Below, in pieces: positions 42,494 to 50,589 of a stretch of 64,000 nt of DNA (position 1 is its first letter; every line of letters starts with the position of its first letter). Below the pieces are notes generated by a model. The model ran no database searches. It saw only the letters and a list, made by a program, of their open reading frames with translations, and was not told the DNA's origin. The stretch comes from an uncultured Bacteroidales bacterium. Lineage in GTDB: Bacteria; Bacteroidota; Bacteroidia; Bacteroidales; Paludibacteraceae. Made by a program: the position numbers and the translations under genes. The stretch covers positions 1 through 64,000 of the forward strand of contig CAMNCW010000061.1 of assembly GCA_946534715.1 (NCBI GenBank), in the 5' to 3' direction.

Positions 42494-43360
42494 ATGGAAA
42501 AACAAGAACTTCGCAAGCTCATTGCTATTTGGTTTGAAGAGGACATCCGCGACGGTGATCACACCTCGCTCAGTTGTATTCCGGCTACTCAGATGGGTTG
42601 CCAGCAGTTGATCATCAAAGATACCGGCGTGTTGGCAGGTGTCGAAGTGGCGAAAGAGGTCATCAACTATTTTGATCCCGAATGCCGCGTGGAGCAGTTC
42701 CTGCACGATGGCGACCACGTGAAGCCCGGCGATGTGGCTTTCAAGGTCTATGGCAAGGAACTCAGCCTGCTGCAGATCGAGCGTACGATGCTCAATATCA
42801 TGCAGCGAATGTCCGGCGTAGCAACTACGGCGCATCGGTATCAATCCCTCATTGAGGACACCGGTTGCCATGTGCTCGATACCCGCAAGACGACTCCGGG
42901 CTTGCGCTATCTGGAGAAAGAGGCGGTTGTTCTCGGCGGCGGTATGAACCACCGTATCGGTCTCTTCGATATGATCCTCCTCAAGGATAACCATGTGGAT
43001 TTCGCAGGAGGCATCACCAACGCACTCACGCGTGCACGCGATTATTGTAAGGAAAAGGGCAAATCCCTCAAGATCGAGATCGAGGTACGTAATTTCGATG
43101 AGATCAACGAAGCCCTTGCGACGAACATCCCTGATCGTATCATGCTCGATAACTTCACGCCCGAAAAGACGCGCGAGGCAGTCGTTCTCATCCGCGAATG
43201 GGAGAAGAAGGCCGGCCGTCATATGGAGATCGAGTCCTCCGGCGGCATCACCATCGATACCATCCGCTCTTACGCCGAGCAAGGAGTCGATTTCGTCTCT
43301 GTCGGTGCTCTCACCCACAGCTACAAGTCCCTCGACATGAGTTTCAAAGCCGTTAAATAG
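42494..43360 (+). CDS. nadC: Nicotinate-nucleotide pyrophosphorylase (carboxylating)
   Basis: Converts quinolinate and PRPP to nicotinate mononucleotide in de novo NAD synthesis. The 288-residue protein shows EDIRDGDHTS, ERTMLNIMQRMSGVAT, DTRKTTPGLRYLEKEAVVLGGGMNHRIGL, LLKDNH, IEIEVRNFDE, MLDNFTP and IESSGGI, all NadC signatures. ATG 42494 is chosen because the promoter lies inside the longer frame from 42464. With pnuC at 17694 the window holds two routes into NAD. Confidence 0.98.
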   Translation: MEKQELRKLIAIWFEEDIRDGDHTSLSCIPATQMGCQQLIIKDTGVLAGVEVAKEVINYFDPECRVEQFLHDGDHVKPGDVAFKVYGKELSLLQIERTMLNIMQRMSGVATTAHRYQSLIEDTGCHVLDTRKTTPGLRYLEKEAVVLGGGMNHRIGLFDMILLKDNHVDFAGGITNALTRARDYCKEKGKSLKIEIEVRNFDEINEALATNIPDRIMLDNFTPEKTREAVVLIREWEKKAGRHMEIESSGGITIDTIRSYAEQGVDFVSVGALTHSYKSLDMSFKAVK

Positions 43361-43383
43361 TCGTTCTGCGCTACGCTTTTCTT

Positions 43384-45033
43384 ATGAGAAAAACGCTGAC
43401 CATAGTCCTGACAATTCTGTTTTCTGCGCTGCCTCTGGCGGCGCAAACTTCGCTTGTACACGGCTTAAGTGTTGCTCCTGATAGACAGGTGCTTTTTGCG
43501 CCAGGCAATCTTCAATACAATGCCATGGCGGGCACGCATCTTTGTGCTGATGGAACAACGAAAAAAGGCGCATGGCGTTTTGCCGCAAATCAATGGGACT
43601 ATATCGCTTTAGACCCGCGTATGTATTCGTCTGATTACGACGGGTGGATAGATTTGTTCGCTTGGGGCACAAGCGGTTGGAATAGCGGAGCTATGGAATA
43701 TCAGCCTTGGGCGCGTTCTACCGATGAAAAGGACTATTATGTGGGAGGCAATGTCTCGAATAGTCTGACCGGAGCCTGCAAGTACGCGGATTGGGCGGTC
43801 TATAATACGATTGGTTCTGACCCTTCGGAAACATGGAGAACGCTTACGAACGACGAATGGGAATACCTGTTGGATAAACGCAACAACGCAAGTGGCTTGT
43901 GTGGTAAGGCAACTGTTGGAAATGTGTGCGGCATGGTCTTTTTGCCCGATGATTTCTATGACAATGCCGCATCTCTGCCGCCCTTTGTGTCCGGCAAAAA
44001 TAGGGGAGGTTATGGCACCAATACCTATACGGTAAGCGAATGGATGGCTCTGGAATCGGTTGGAGCGGTCTTTCTGCCCGCGGCCTCTGTTAGCAGTATA
44101 GGAGCGAATGAGGTCGGTTATTATTGGTCAACTTCGTTTGTCGATTCAGGAACTTTTTCCGATGTCGGAGTACTCCAGATAAGCAAAGAGAAAAATCTGA
44201 CCCTGATTCTTCCTACGCATCGTGCCGGAAAGCGTTCTGTGCGTCCGGTATGGGATATTCCCGCCGGATATGTGCCTGCTGTTTCCGTTGATACAGTGGT
44301 CTGCGACACCTTGATGCCGGTGGTATGGCATGGACATGAATGGAGGACGCAGGGAGAGATAAACGACACACTCAAAGATGTGAGCGGCAGAGACAGTATT
44401 TGTTTGAATCTGCGGCTATCTCTGGAAATATGCTGCCCGGAGGTGCAAGTCATTCAAAGGGATACCGTTGTGTGCGATACATTGTTGCCATTTACATGGA
44501 CTATAGACGGACAGTCGTTTGTCTTTGAGAGGGCTGAGACGCAGGATTTGGATATCGTGCATTCTAAATGGACTGATTGTATCGGCCGCACATACTCCAT
44601 CCGCCTTGATACGGTACACTGTGAGCATTTCTACGATTTTATTGTAAATAAGTATAATTGGCAGCTCCTTTGCAATAATGTGCGGGTGCGCGAACTTTTC
44701 CCTGATTTGACGGTCTTTGCCTATCAATGGTACAAGAGCGGAGTCGTTATTCCGGAGGCAATTGGAGATGACTATGCGGAGCAAACGGAATTGCAGGGCG
44801 ATTTCCAATTGCGTCTGCACATGAGCAACGGGCAATATATATGGTCGGAGATTTTGACCATTGAGCCTGAGCGGACCTCGGCGCCAGGCTCCGTACGGAT
44901 ATACAACCGGTTCGGCTCGCTCGTTTATCAGTCGGAAGAGACAACTGTACTGCCCTCCCTGTCTTGTGGACTATATATCGTCCGCATTGAGCGGAACGGA
45001 GAGATTTTCGTGGAAAAGAAAATGATACCATGA
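43384..45033 (+). CDS. Secreted protein with T9SS-type C-terminal tail
   Basis: The 549-residue protein has a signal peptide (TLTIVLTILFSALPLAAQ) and the opening LSVAPDRQVLFAPGNLQY, followed by GAWRFAANQWDYI and GWIDLFAWGTSGW, a pattern common in exported Bacteroidales proteins. A C-type-lectin/FGE-like region (TNDEWEYLLDKRN...YYWSTSF) is followed by Cys-bearing strands (VVCDTLMPVVW repeated as VVCDTLLPFTW). The ending GLYIVRIERNGEIFVEKKMIP is one residue over a type A T9SS core. Overlaps the next gene by ATGA, which suggests a partnership with that barrel. Confidence 0.75.
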   Translation: MRKTLTIVLTILFSALPLAAQTSLVHGLSVAPDRQVLFAPGNLQYNAMAGTHLCADGTTKKGAWRFAANQWDYIALDPRMYSSDYDGWIDLFAWGTSGWNSGAMEYQPWARSTDEKDYYVGGNVSNSLTGACKYADWAVYNTIGSDPSETWRTLTNDEWEYLLDKRNNASGLCGKATVGNVCGMVFLPDDFYDNAASLPPFVSGKNRGGYGTNTYTVSEWMALESVGAVFLPAASVSSIGANEVGYYWSTSFVDSGTFSDVGVLQISKEKNLTLILPTHRAGKRSVRPVWDIPAGYVPAVSVDTVVCDTLMPVVWHGHEWRTQGEINDTLKDVSGRDSICLNLRLSLEICCPEVQVIQRDTVVCDTLLPFTWTIDGQSFVFERAETQDLDIVHSKWTDCIGRTYSIRLDTVHCEHFYDFIVNKYNWQLLCNNVRVRELFPDLTVFAYQWYKSGVVIPEAIGDDYAEQTELQGDFQLRLHMSNGQYIWSEILTIEPERTSAPGSVRIYNRFGSLVYQSEETTVLPSLSCGLYIVRIERNGEIFVEKKMIP

Positions 45034-45935
45034 AACGGTTGGCATGGCTCATATTGCTTCTTTGTCCGGCTGTCAGCATCATGGCGCAGCATACGTTCGA
45101 ATTAGGACTGTATGGTGGTCTGGCAGGGCTGAATAGCAGGCATTCTTACGTCACCATGTGCCCAGGCGTGCACGCGGGCTTGCGAGTCGCGTATGGATAT
45201 TATTCGCCCTATGTCATTGGATTCCGGCTTGGATTGGATGCACGTCTCCATCGTGCGGGATGGAGAAAAACTGACTATACGGACTCCTATTCAACAACGG
45301 ATGTTGAGAATGAGATGATGCAGATCGACTACACTATCGGCTCGTTCCGGGAGATGTACACCACTTGGTCGGTCGGCATTCCTCTCCAGCTTGCTTTGCG
45401 GTGGAATAACTGGACGGTTTTTGCCGGACCGGAACTCGTATTCCCTCTAGCTCGCTCTTGGACCGAAACGGCGCATAACGCGGCACTTTCTGTGTATTAC
45501 CCGGACTATGATAACTATGTCTATAACTCTTGGCCCTTAGCTGCTTCGCGTTCGTTTGAAATGAAGAACGCTGGTCGCGCGTCTCGGCAGAAAATCCAAT
45601 GGTGGCTGGCGGCGGAAATCTGCTATGACATTCGTTTCCGATCATTTGGCAAACGCCAATCCGGTATCACGGTGGGTATCTATGCGGAGTATTGTTGCTC
45701 GCGTACCGATATAGAAAACGCGGATATTCAACCCTCTTTGATTATGCTTTCTGACATGCGGGACGGGCTTCCGCTTGAACGTGTACTCTCCTCGATATGT
45801 ACGGCTACACGTCAGGGAAAACCGCTTGTTTCTTCTTACATGCCCTTTGATGTGGGAATCAAACTGGCTTATTGTATCTCGCCTTATTCCCGGCGAAGCG
45901 GAAAAAGCATGCCCTGCCACTGCTTGGGAAAATAG
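45030..45935 (+). CDS. Outer-membrane beta-barrel protein
   Basis: The 301-residue protein has a signal peptide (RLAWLILLLCPAVSIMAQ) and barrel-type strands: HTFELGLYGGLAGL, YVIGFRLGLDARLHRAGW, MYTTWSVGIPLQLALRW (PorT-like 'VPLxL' strand) and ITVGIYAEYCCS. It ends PFDVGIKLAYCISPYSRR... with a short Cys-containing tail. Looks like the OMP_b-brl family. Coupled to the secreted protein upstream. Confidence 0.72.
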   Translation: MKRLAWLILLLCPAVSIMAQHTFELGLYGGLAGLNSRHSYVTMCPGVHAGLRVAYGYYSPYVIGFRLGLDARLHRAGWRKTDYTDSYSTTDVENEMMQIDYTIGSFREMYTTWSVGIPLQLALRWNNWTVFAGPELVFPLARSWTETAHNAALSVYYPDYDNYVYNSWPLAASRSFEMKNAGRASRQKIQWWLAAEICYDIRFRSFGKRQSGITVGIYAEYCCSRTDIENADIQPSLIMLSDMRDGLPLERVLSSICTATRQGKPLVSSYMPFDVGIKLAYCISPYSRRSGKSMPCHCLGK

Positions 45936-46033
45936 TACTGATATAATCGAGGGTATTTCGCGGGTGTTTCGGGATGTCAATTCTTTTTTGCCGCCATTTA
46001 ATGGGTCTCAAAATGTTGTGTTTTGCCTTTTCT

Positions 46034-46048
46034 CGGGACATGGTCCCG
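46034..46048. repeat. CGGGAC-ATG-GTCCCG palindrome
   Basis: 6-bp perfect arms in the 194-base gap between convergent genes 45935 and 46130. No T-run follows, so terminator function is uncertain. I see nothing else in the gap. Confidence 0.55.
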
Positions 46049-46129
46049 TGATGGTCGCGTGGAAATGTCGTATTTCGCCCCTAATTTGGAGGATAAACGA
46101 GCGTTTTTTGTCCAAATCTATATGCCAAA

Positions 46130-47299
46130 CTATTTAAGCCAAGCTTTGGGAGTTAGCTGAGTGCCATCGGGCAGAACGGGGCGTTGAAGAATATGCACCC
46201 ATTGGGGTCTGCCGGTGGAGTGATCTTGGGAACGGTATTCATAACTGTTCGGACATGCATTCTCGGGGTTAAAGCCTTCTTTCTTTTTGACCAAACCGGT
46301 ACTCCAAGCCTCTTGGTTAAGCACTCCTTCATCCCAGGTCGTATAAGCCCAAACGGTCTCGCCCCACCATCGCCAAGGCCGCGATAGCCAGACTTGTTCC
46401 TTGCGAGGTTTGGTTTGGTTGAAATCAAGGTCGGTGGTTGTTACTCCGTTCTTTGTATGTGTAGCTGTAACCTTAACATGGGAAAGTTCCAATTCCTCCT
46501 CCGTCGCCAGACGAATATGGCAGTGGTAGAAGAGGAGACCGCGGGAGGGCTGTGTCTCGCTTCCGCTTCGTCCGGCGGCAATATAACATTTATCGCCTTT
46601 CTCTCCGTTGATATTTGCCACAATAGTAGCTCTGTCAACTGCCATTTTCATGCCACCGAAGATGAAATCTACACCACCTTTCAGTTCGCCGCCTTCCCAA
46701 TAGATAGACGCACCGTTCTCGCCGTAAAGCACATCCTGTCTGCCCACAGCACAGCAGTTCTTGAGGTGTGCATTCGTGGCTTTCTCCGTAAATGAGATCG
46801 CAGAAGCACGCTCGCGGTATTTCTTTTTCTGCACTTCCTTTGACCCCGCTTCTTTAGGGCGAACCGGCATCTCGTGCGCCGTGTATTCCGGCAGAATATA
46901 CAAACTGTCTGCCGCCTCTTTTTCGCTTACATAGAGATTAAACGAGTTCTCAAAAATGATGTTTTCCGCGTAGAAATCTGACGCATCTACCAGCACGGAA
47001 GCATTCCAAAGCCGCGATCTCGAACCGCCGTAATTGGTTTTGCCCATGGATTTATACTGATATCCATGCCCATAGTACCATGTGATCTTCGCACGGTCTT
47101 TCTTGTCGGCGCATTTCATTTGGACTCCCGGCACGTCGATGGTTAACTCTTCCTGATACGTCCCTGGTTCAAGGAGAATGGTTGTTTTCTCACCCCGCGC
47201 TTCATAAACCGTCCGTGCGCTATCCACTGCCGCCTGCACACGCTGTCCTGCCTCTACATGCAAAACCAAAGCTAATATACTTGCTACGAAAATATTCAT
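46130..47299 (-). CDS. Pectinesterase family protein (CE8)
   Basis: A predicted secreted esterase that demethylates pectin. Start ATG 47299 gives signal MNIFVASILALVLHVEA; the TTG at 47314 is repeat-derived. The right-handed beta-helix shows CE8 motifs: EPGTYQEEL, VGRQDVLYG (catalytic QD), GGVDFIFGG (catalytic Asp) and WLSRPWRWWG (Arg/Trp). The first Gln of the usual QAVAL motif seems replaced (RASAISF), so activity or specificity may differ. Isolated from other pectin genes in this window. Confidence 0.85.
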   Translation of the reverse strand: MNIFVASILALVLHVEAGQRVQAAVDSARTVYEARGEKTTILLEPGTYQEELTIDVPGVQMKCADKKDRAKITWYYGHGYQYKSMGKTNYGGSRSRLWNASVLVDASDFYAENIIFENSFNLYVSEKEAADSLYILPEYTAHEMPVRPKEAGSKEVQKKKYRERASAISFTEKATNAHLKNCCAVGRQDVLYGENGASIYWEGGELKGGVDFIFGGMKMAVDRATIVANINGEKGDKCYIAAGRSGSETQPSRGLLFYHCHIRLATEEELELSHVKVTATHTKNGVTTTDLDFNQTKPRKEQVWLSRPWRWWGETVWAYTTWDEGVLNQEAWSTGLVKKKEGFNPENACPNSYEYRSQDHSTGRPQWVHILQRPVLPDGTQLTPKAWLK

Positions 47300-47328
47300 C
47301 TTATCAATTTTCAATTGTCATAAAATGG

Positions 47329-47379
47329 TTTATTTTTGGCGGAATGCTATTAAAAAAACATCTATTCCGCCATAAATAA
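47329..47379. repeat. GGCGGAAT inverted repeat, downstream of the ATPase gene
   Basis: TTTATTTTTGGCGGAAT and ATTCCGCCATAAATAA arms (one or two mismatches) enclose about 18 bases. Closely related to the inverted repeat upstream of the ATPase gene at 48796-48849. Confidence 0.75.
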
Positions 47380-47381
47380 TT

Positions 47382-48785
47382 TTATATACTTATTAAGTCA
47401 TCAAGCGTTATATTCTTGTTAATCAAACTGTTATAATGTATATTTCGTACTGCTTTTTGATTTGAAATCAATACAATTTCTATAGTTCTTCTTGACCTGA
47501 AACTTTGTGCCAATTTCTCTGCGCGATTAGACAATAATTCCGCTTCTCTCTTAGTAAGAGCATAGGGGCGATCTGTGAATTTGATTTCGCAAAGATCAAT
47601 TATCTTGTCACTACGTTCAATCACCATATCTATCTGCGCATTCTTCTTATAAAGCGCGTATGTCTGTGTGCTGACTCCTGCTATTCCCAGTGCATGTTTT
47701 ATTTGTGTTATGTGTGCAAAACACAAGCGTTCAAAAGCTAAACCACACCAGGTAGCATAACCGGAAGTGAGCATCTGCTCACGCCAAATAATCTGTTTCT
47801 TCTTTTGTGAAGGCTGAAGAAACTGAAAATAGAACAAAGAATAGAAATCCACAAGTTGGTACAACGCGTCCACTATTCCATGAGCGTAGTATTTATTGAC
47901 GAACCCACATTCGCATAGGTCTTTCAAACGCCTTGTAAGGCTTCCGCCGTCCAAACGTTTGGTCTGTGCGAGTATCTCATTTCGCGTAAGTCCCATTTTC
48001 TTTTTGCTGAGAGCTTTCACGATCTCTACATACTCATCGGAATGGGTAAAAAGTGAAGCATACAAATGCTGAAACTCATCTGCCAATAGGGCACCTTCTT
48101 TGCAAAAAAGTCTGTCTATATTCTCGGCTATACTATAATTCTTATCCAACAGATTAAGATAATACGGCACTCCTCCCATGACCATATAGCATTGTGCTTC
48201 TTTCGCCGAATCCCATCGAATGCCTTTATTGCGCAGGAACAAATGTGTCTCATGTAACGTGAACGGAAGAATTCGCATTTTCGCCGTAAGCCGGTTATGC
48301 AATCCGCCTTTGTTGTCTTCTATATTCTTAACCAACCATGATGCTGCACTACCGCAAACGATGAGCATAATATCGGATCTGGTACTTGCCCAATCGTTCC
48401 AGAAATGCTCTAACGCGCTCACAAGATTTGATTTTGGGGTGTCCATCCAAGGCAGTTCGTCTAAGAAAACCACCTTGCGTTTCATCTTGGATTGCTCAAG
48501 CAGTGTGCGTAATTGTTCAAATGCTTCATACCAATCTGCAGGTGTGTTTTTAGCCAAACGCTTGCTATAACGTGCTAATGTACGTTGGAAATTGAGCAAC
48601 TGAGCTTTTCGGTTTTGCTTGGCGAGACCTGTCATTGCAAAGCAAAAATCTTTGCCTAAAGTTTCACGAACAAGAAATGTTTTTCCGACACGTCTTCTTC
48701 CATAGATCATCACAAACTCTGAATTGCCGGAATTGAATAGCCTTTTGAGTTCTATTTGTTCTTGTTCTCTGCCGATAATTTTCAT
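47382..48785 (-). CDS. Archaeal-type AAA ATPase with DUF234-like C-terminus
   Basis: The 467-residue protein has Walker A GRRRVGKT (about residues 29-36), Walker B VVFLDELPWMD, VCGSAASWL (sensor region) and a C-terminal nuclease-like domain of the DUF234 type (LAFERLCFAHITQIKHAL, AQIDMVIERSDKIIDLCEIKF). The E-x-K/D pattern of restriction-like folds is present. Cellular role unknown; such genes often behave as mobile or selfish cassettes. Codons are much richer in A/T than in neighbouring genes. Related inverted repeats flank it on both sides, suggesting horizontal gain. Own promoter at 48811. Confidence 0.85.
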   Translation of the reverse strand: MKIIGREQEQIELKRLFNSGNSEFVMIYGRRRVGKTFLVRETLGKDFCFAMTGLAKQNRKAQLLNFQRTLARYSKRLAKNTPADWYEAFEQLRTLLEQSKMKRKVVFLDELPWMDTPKSNLVSALEHFWNDWASTRSDIMLIVCGSAASWLVKNIEDNKGGLHNRLTAKMRILPFTLHETHLFLRNKGIRWDSAKEAQCYMVMGGVPYYLNLLDKNYSIAENIDRLFCKEGALLADEFQHLYASLFTHSDEYVEIVKALSKKKMGLTRNEILAQTKRLDGGSLTRRLKDLCECGFVNKYYAHGIVDALYQLVDFYSLFYFQFLQPSQKKKQIIWREQMLTSGYATWCGLAFERLCFAHITQIKHALGIAGVSTQTYALYKKNAQIDMVIERSDKIIDLCEIKFTDRPYALTKREAELLSNRAEKLAQSFRSRRTIEIVLISNQKAVRNIHYNSLINKNITLDDLISI

Positions 48786-48795
48786 ATCTTCTAAA

Positions 48796-48849
48796 ATTTA
48801 TTTTTGGCGGCAAAGGTACAAAAAATATTTTATTCCGCCAAAAATAAAT
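48796..48849. repeat. Inverted repeat spanning the ATPase promoter
   Basis: 15-bp perfect arms ATTTATTTTTGGCGG (48796-48810) and its complement (48835-48849) enclose 24 bases that contain the -7 box. The right arm contains the -33 element. An operator or an element end. Confidence 0.85.
48811..48841 (-). promoter_or_regulatory. Promoter of the ATPase gene
   Basis: Minus strand: TTG (48841-48839), 20 bases, TACCTTTG (48818-48811); ATG at 48785. Confidence 0.78.
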
Positions 48850-48922
48850 CAATAAAAGTGCAAAAAAAGTGATTTTTTATCTGATAATCCTAATCTTTGC
48901 ACTTTTTCGGTAAATCTATTTT

Positions 48923-49108
48923 TCAATTATCAATTACTTCCATTTGGCAGTTCTTGCAATCGAAGCGGAGCGCCAACACTTTGCCCGTACGGAGACGTAA
49001 GAAACGCGGCTCCTTGTCTTTGGGATAAGGATTCGTCTTGCGGCAATGCCCGAGTTCAAACAGCAGGCAGTATTTGCACGTCATCAGAGGATGGTTTGTC
49101 GTCTCCAT
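48923..49108 (-). CDS. Small Cys-rich protein, apparently the detached C-terminus of the U32 peptidase
   Basis: Contains MTCKYCLLFELGHC and LRFDCKNCQMEV (two CxxC pairs). Many Bacteroidota U32 peptidases carry a very similar Cys-bearing segment at their C-terminus, so this looks like that segment made as a separate 53-61-residue cistron. Two starts are possible: ATG 49108, or ATG 49084, which forms TGATG with the U32 stop and would allow termination-reinitiation. The stop lies in an AT-rich repeat. May bind zinc or an iron-sulfur cluster. Confidence 0.6.
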   Translation of the reverse strand: METTNHPLMTCKYCLLFELGHCRKTNPYPKDKEPRFLRLRTGKVLALRFDCKNCQMEVIDN

Positions 49109-50586
49109 TCGTTTAATATACTAATAGGTATAAAATAGGGTTTGCTTTCAATCTGCACATTATGAGCGATGTACGGCGTGTCACCCAATTTGGCGAGTTG
49201 TGTACGAATCGTTTCAAGGGCTTTCGCTTCGTTCTTGGCGGGCTCTTTGGAGAACCCCTCTCCAACTCTCCCCACAAGGGGAGAGAGCTTTGAATCAATG
49301 GGGGTATAGATCAACTCAAATCCATCCTCGGTCTCGCGGAAAAGTATATCCACGGGTATTCGTCGTTCGCTCTTCAAACTCTTTGTGAACTCAACGTCAA
49401 GATTTCGGAATAAAGGCACATCTGTATTTCGGAAAATAGTAAGCTCTTTATTGATCTTCACCCAATTTCCTTCCACGCCGTTCACCGAGAAACCTTCGCT
49501 GCCGATGGTCAGTCCGTCGCCGTTATGTAACACAATGCCCTCTTTGAGCCGCACACGAAGTGTGTTTCCGCGCGCTTCTATTACTTTGCCGATATATTCT
49601 CCGGTCGATTTGGGCGTTTCCCAATTCGCCATAGGACGCGTGCGGCCATGTAGAAAATAATCCGTTGCTCCGCGGTGGAAAGTCTTTTCGGGGTTCGGTA
49701 TGAAAGAGCGACTGAAAACCCCTCCTAACCTCCCCTCAAGGGAGGAACTCCCTCTCCCTGTGGAGAGGGCTGGGGTGAGGTTATCCAATTTCTCCCGGTA
49801 ATAAGCGGTTATATTCGTCACGTAATCAGCATCTTTGAGCCGGCCTTCAATCTTAAAAGTCGTTACACCGGCGTCAATGAGTTCGCTCAAATACGCACTT
49901 CGATCCAGATCCTGCAATGACAACAAATACCGCTGATGAATCGGTTCTCCATGCTCGTCCAATATTTCATTCATGGATTCGTCCAGCAGGTCATACGCCA
50001 TGCGGCAGAACTGCGCACATGCTCCTCTGTTGGCACTTCGTCCGGCGAGTACTTCGGATATATAGCACCGCCCGGAATAACTCACGCACAAAGCGCCGTG
50101 TACAAACGCCTCTAACTCTATATCGGGCACCGCTTCATGGATCGCACGTATCTCTTCAATGCCTAATTCGCGCGCTAAGACCACGCGCTTAAAGCCCAAA
50201 TCGCGCAAATGAGCCACATGTTCCGGTGTTCGGTTGTCGCATTGCGTCGAAGCATGCAGACGAATAGGCGGCAGGTCAAAATCCAAAAGATGCAGGTCCT
50301 GAATGATGAGTGCATCCACACCTATCTTATACAACTCGTGCGCGAGCGCGACCGCCTGCGGGTATTCGTCATCATGGAGCAGAGTATTGAGCGTCACCAA
50401 CACTTGTACGCCGTACGAATGTGCATACCGAACTACTTCCGCCAAGTCCTCAATACTGTTTCCTGCCGCTTGACGCGCACCGAAAGCCGGCGGACCGATA
50501 TAAATAGCATCCGCTCCAGCCTGTATAGCCGCTTTCGCAACTTCTTTGTCGCGCGCAGGAGATAATATGCACAATTTATAATTCAC
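49084..50586 (-). CDS. U32 family peptidase (RlhA/TrhP-like) with two in-frame palindrome insertions
   Basis: U32 proteins act in prephenate-dependent hydroxylation of tRNA or 23S rRNA. The 500-residue chain shows AGADAIYIGPPAFGARQAAGNS, ASTQCDNRTPEHVAHL, RVVLARELGIEEI, the family signature EAFVHGALCVSYSGRCYIS, NRGACAQFCR and TFKIEGRLKDADYV. Two extra segments, NLTPALSTGRGSSSLEGRLGG (about 268-290) and SPLVGRVGEGFSKE (about 434-447), are encoded by palindromic repeats. The GTG start is in an AT-rich repeat. The chain ends before the family's Cys segment, which lies in the next small cistron. Confidence 0.9.
   Translation of the reverse strand: MNYKLCILSPARDKEVAKAAIQAGADAIYIGPPAFGARQAAGNSIEDLAEVVRYAHSYGVQVLVTLNTLLHDDEYPQAVALAHELYKIGVDALIIQDLHLLDFDLPPIRLHASTQCDNRTPEHVAHLRDLGFKRVVLARELGIEEIRAIHEAVPDIELEAFVHGALCVSYSGRCYISEVLAGRSANRGACAQFCRMAYDLLDESMNEILDEHGEPIHQRYLLSLQDLDRSAYLSELIDAGVTTFKIEGRLKDADYVTNITAYYREKLDNLTPALSTGRGSSSLEGRLGGVFSRSFIPNPEKTFHRGATDYFLHGRTRPMANWETPKSTGEYIGKVIEARGNTLRVRLKEGIVLHNGDGLTIGSEGFSVNGVEGNWVKINKELTIFRNTDVPLFRNLDVEFTKSLKSERRIPVDILFRETEDGFELIYTPIDSKLSPLVGRVGEGFSKEPAKNEAKALETIRTQLAKLGDTPYIAHNVQIESKPYFIPISILNEWRRQTIL
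49254..49288 (-). repeat. SPLVGRVGEG coding palindrome
   Basis: CTCTCCCC-TTGT-GGGGAGAG palindrome plus a GGAGAGGGG copy, read on the minus strand as LSPLVGRVGEGF inside the U32 gene. Confidence 0.88.
49716..49784 (-). repeat. Double coding palindrome (LTPALSTGRG + SSLEGRLGG)
   Basis: Two adjacent hairpins, CCCTCTCC-CTGT-GGAGAGGG and CCTCCC-CTCAA-GGGAGG (plus-strand reading), are translated as NLTPALSTGRG and SSSLEGRLGGVF inside the U32 gene. The 69 bases add 23 codons with no frameshift. Confidence 0.88.
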
Positions 50587-50589
50587 AAT

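Noticed and set aside
45775..46137. Frame running past the end of the 45030 barrel, considered as a frameshifted C-terminus
   Set aside because: The barrel already ends with a plausible last strand (PFDVGIKLAYC) and short tail; the alternative frame has no barrel-like strands.
47300..47314. Longer pectinesterase start at TTG 47314
   Set aside because: The extra codons come from an AT-rich repeat; ATG 47299 gives a cleaner signal peptide.
48923..49108. Programmed -1 frameshift between the U32 gene and the small Cys protein
   Set aside because: The frames are offset by -1 but no slippery heptamer is present near 49086-49108; a TGATG reinitiation junction explains it better.
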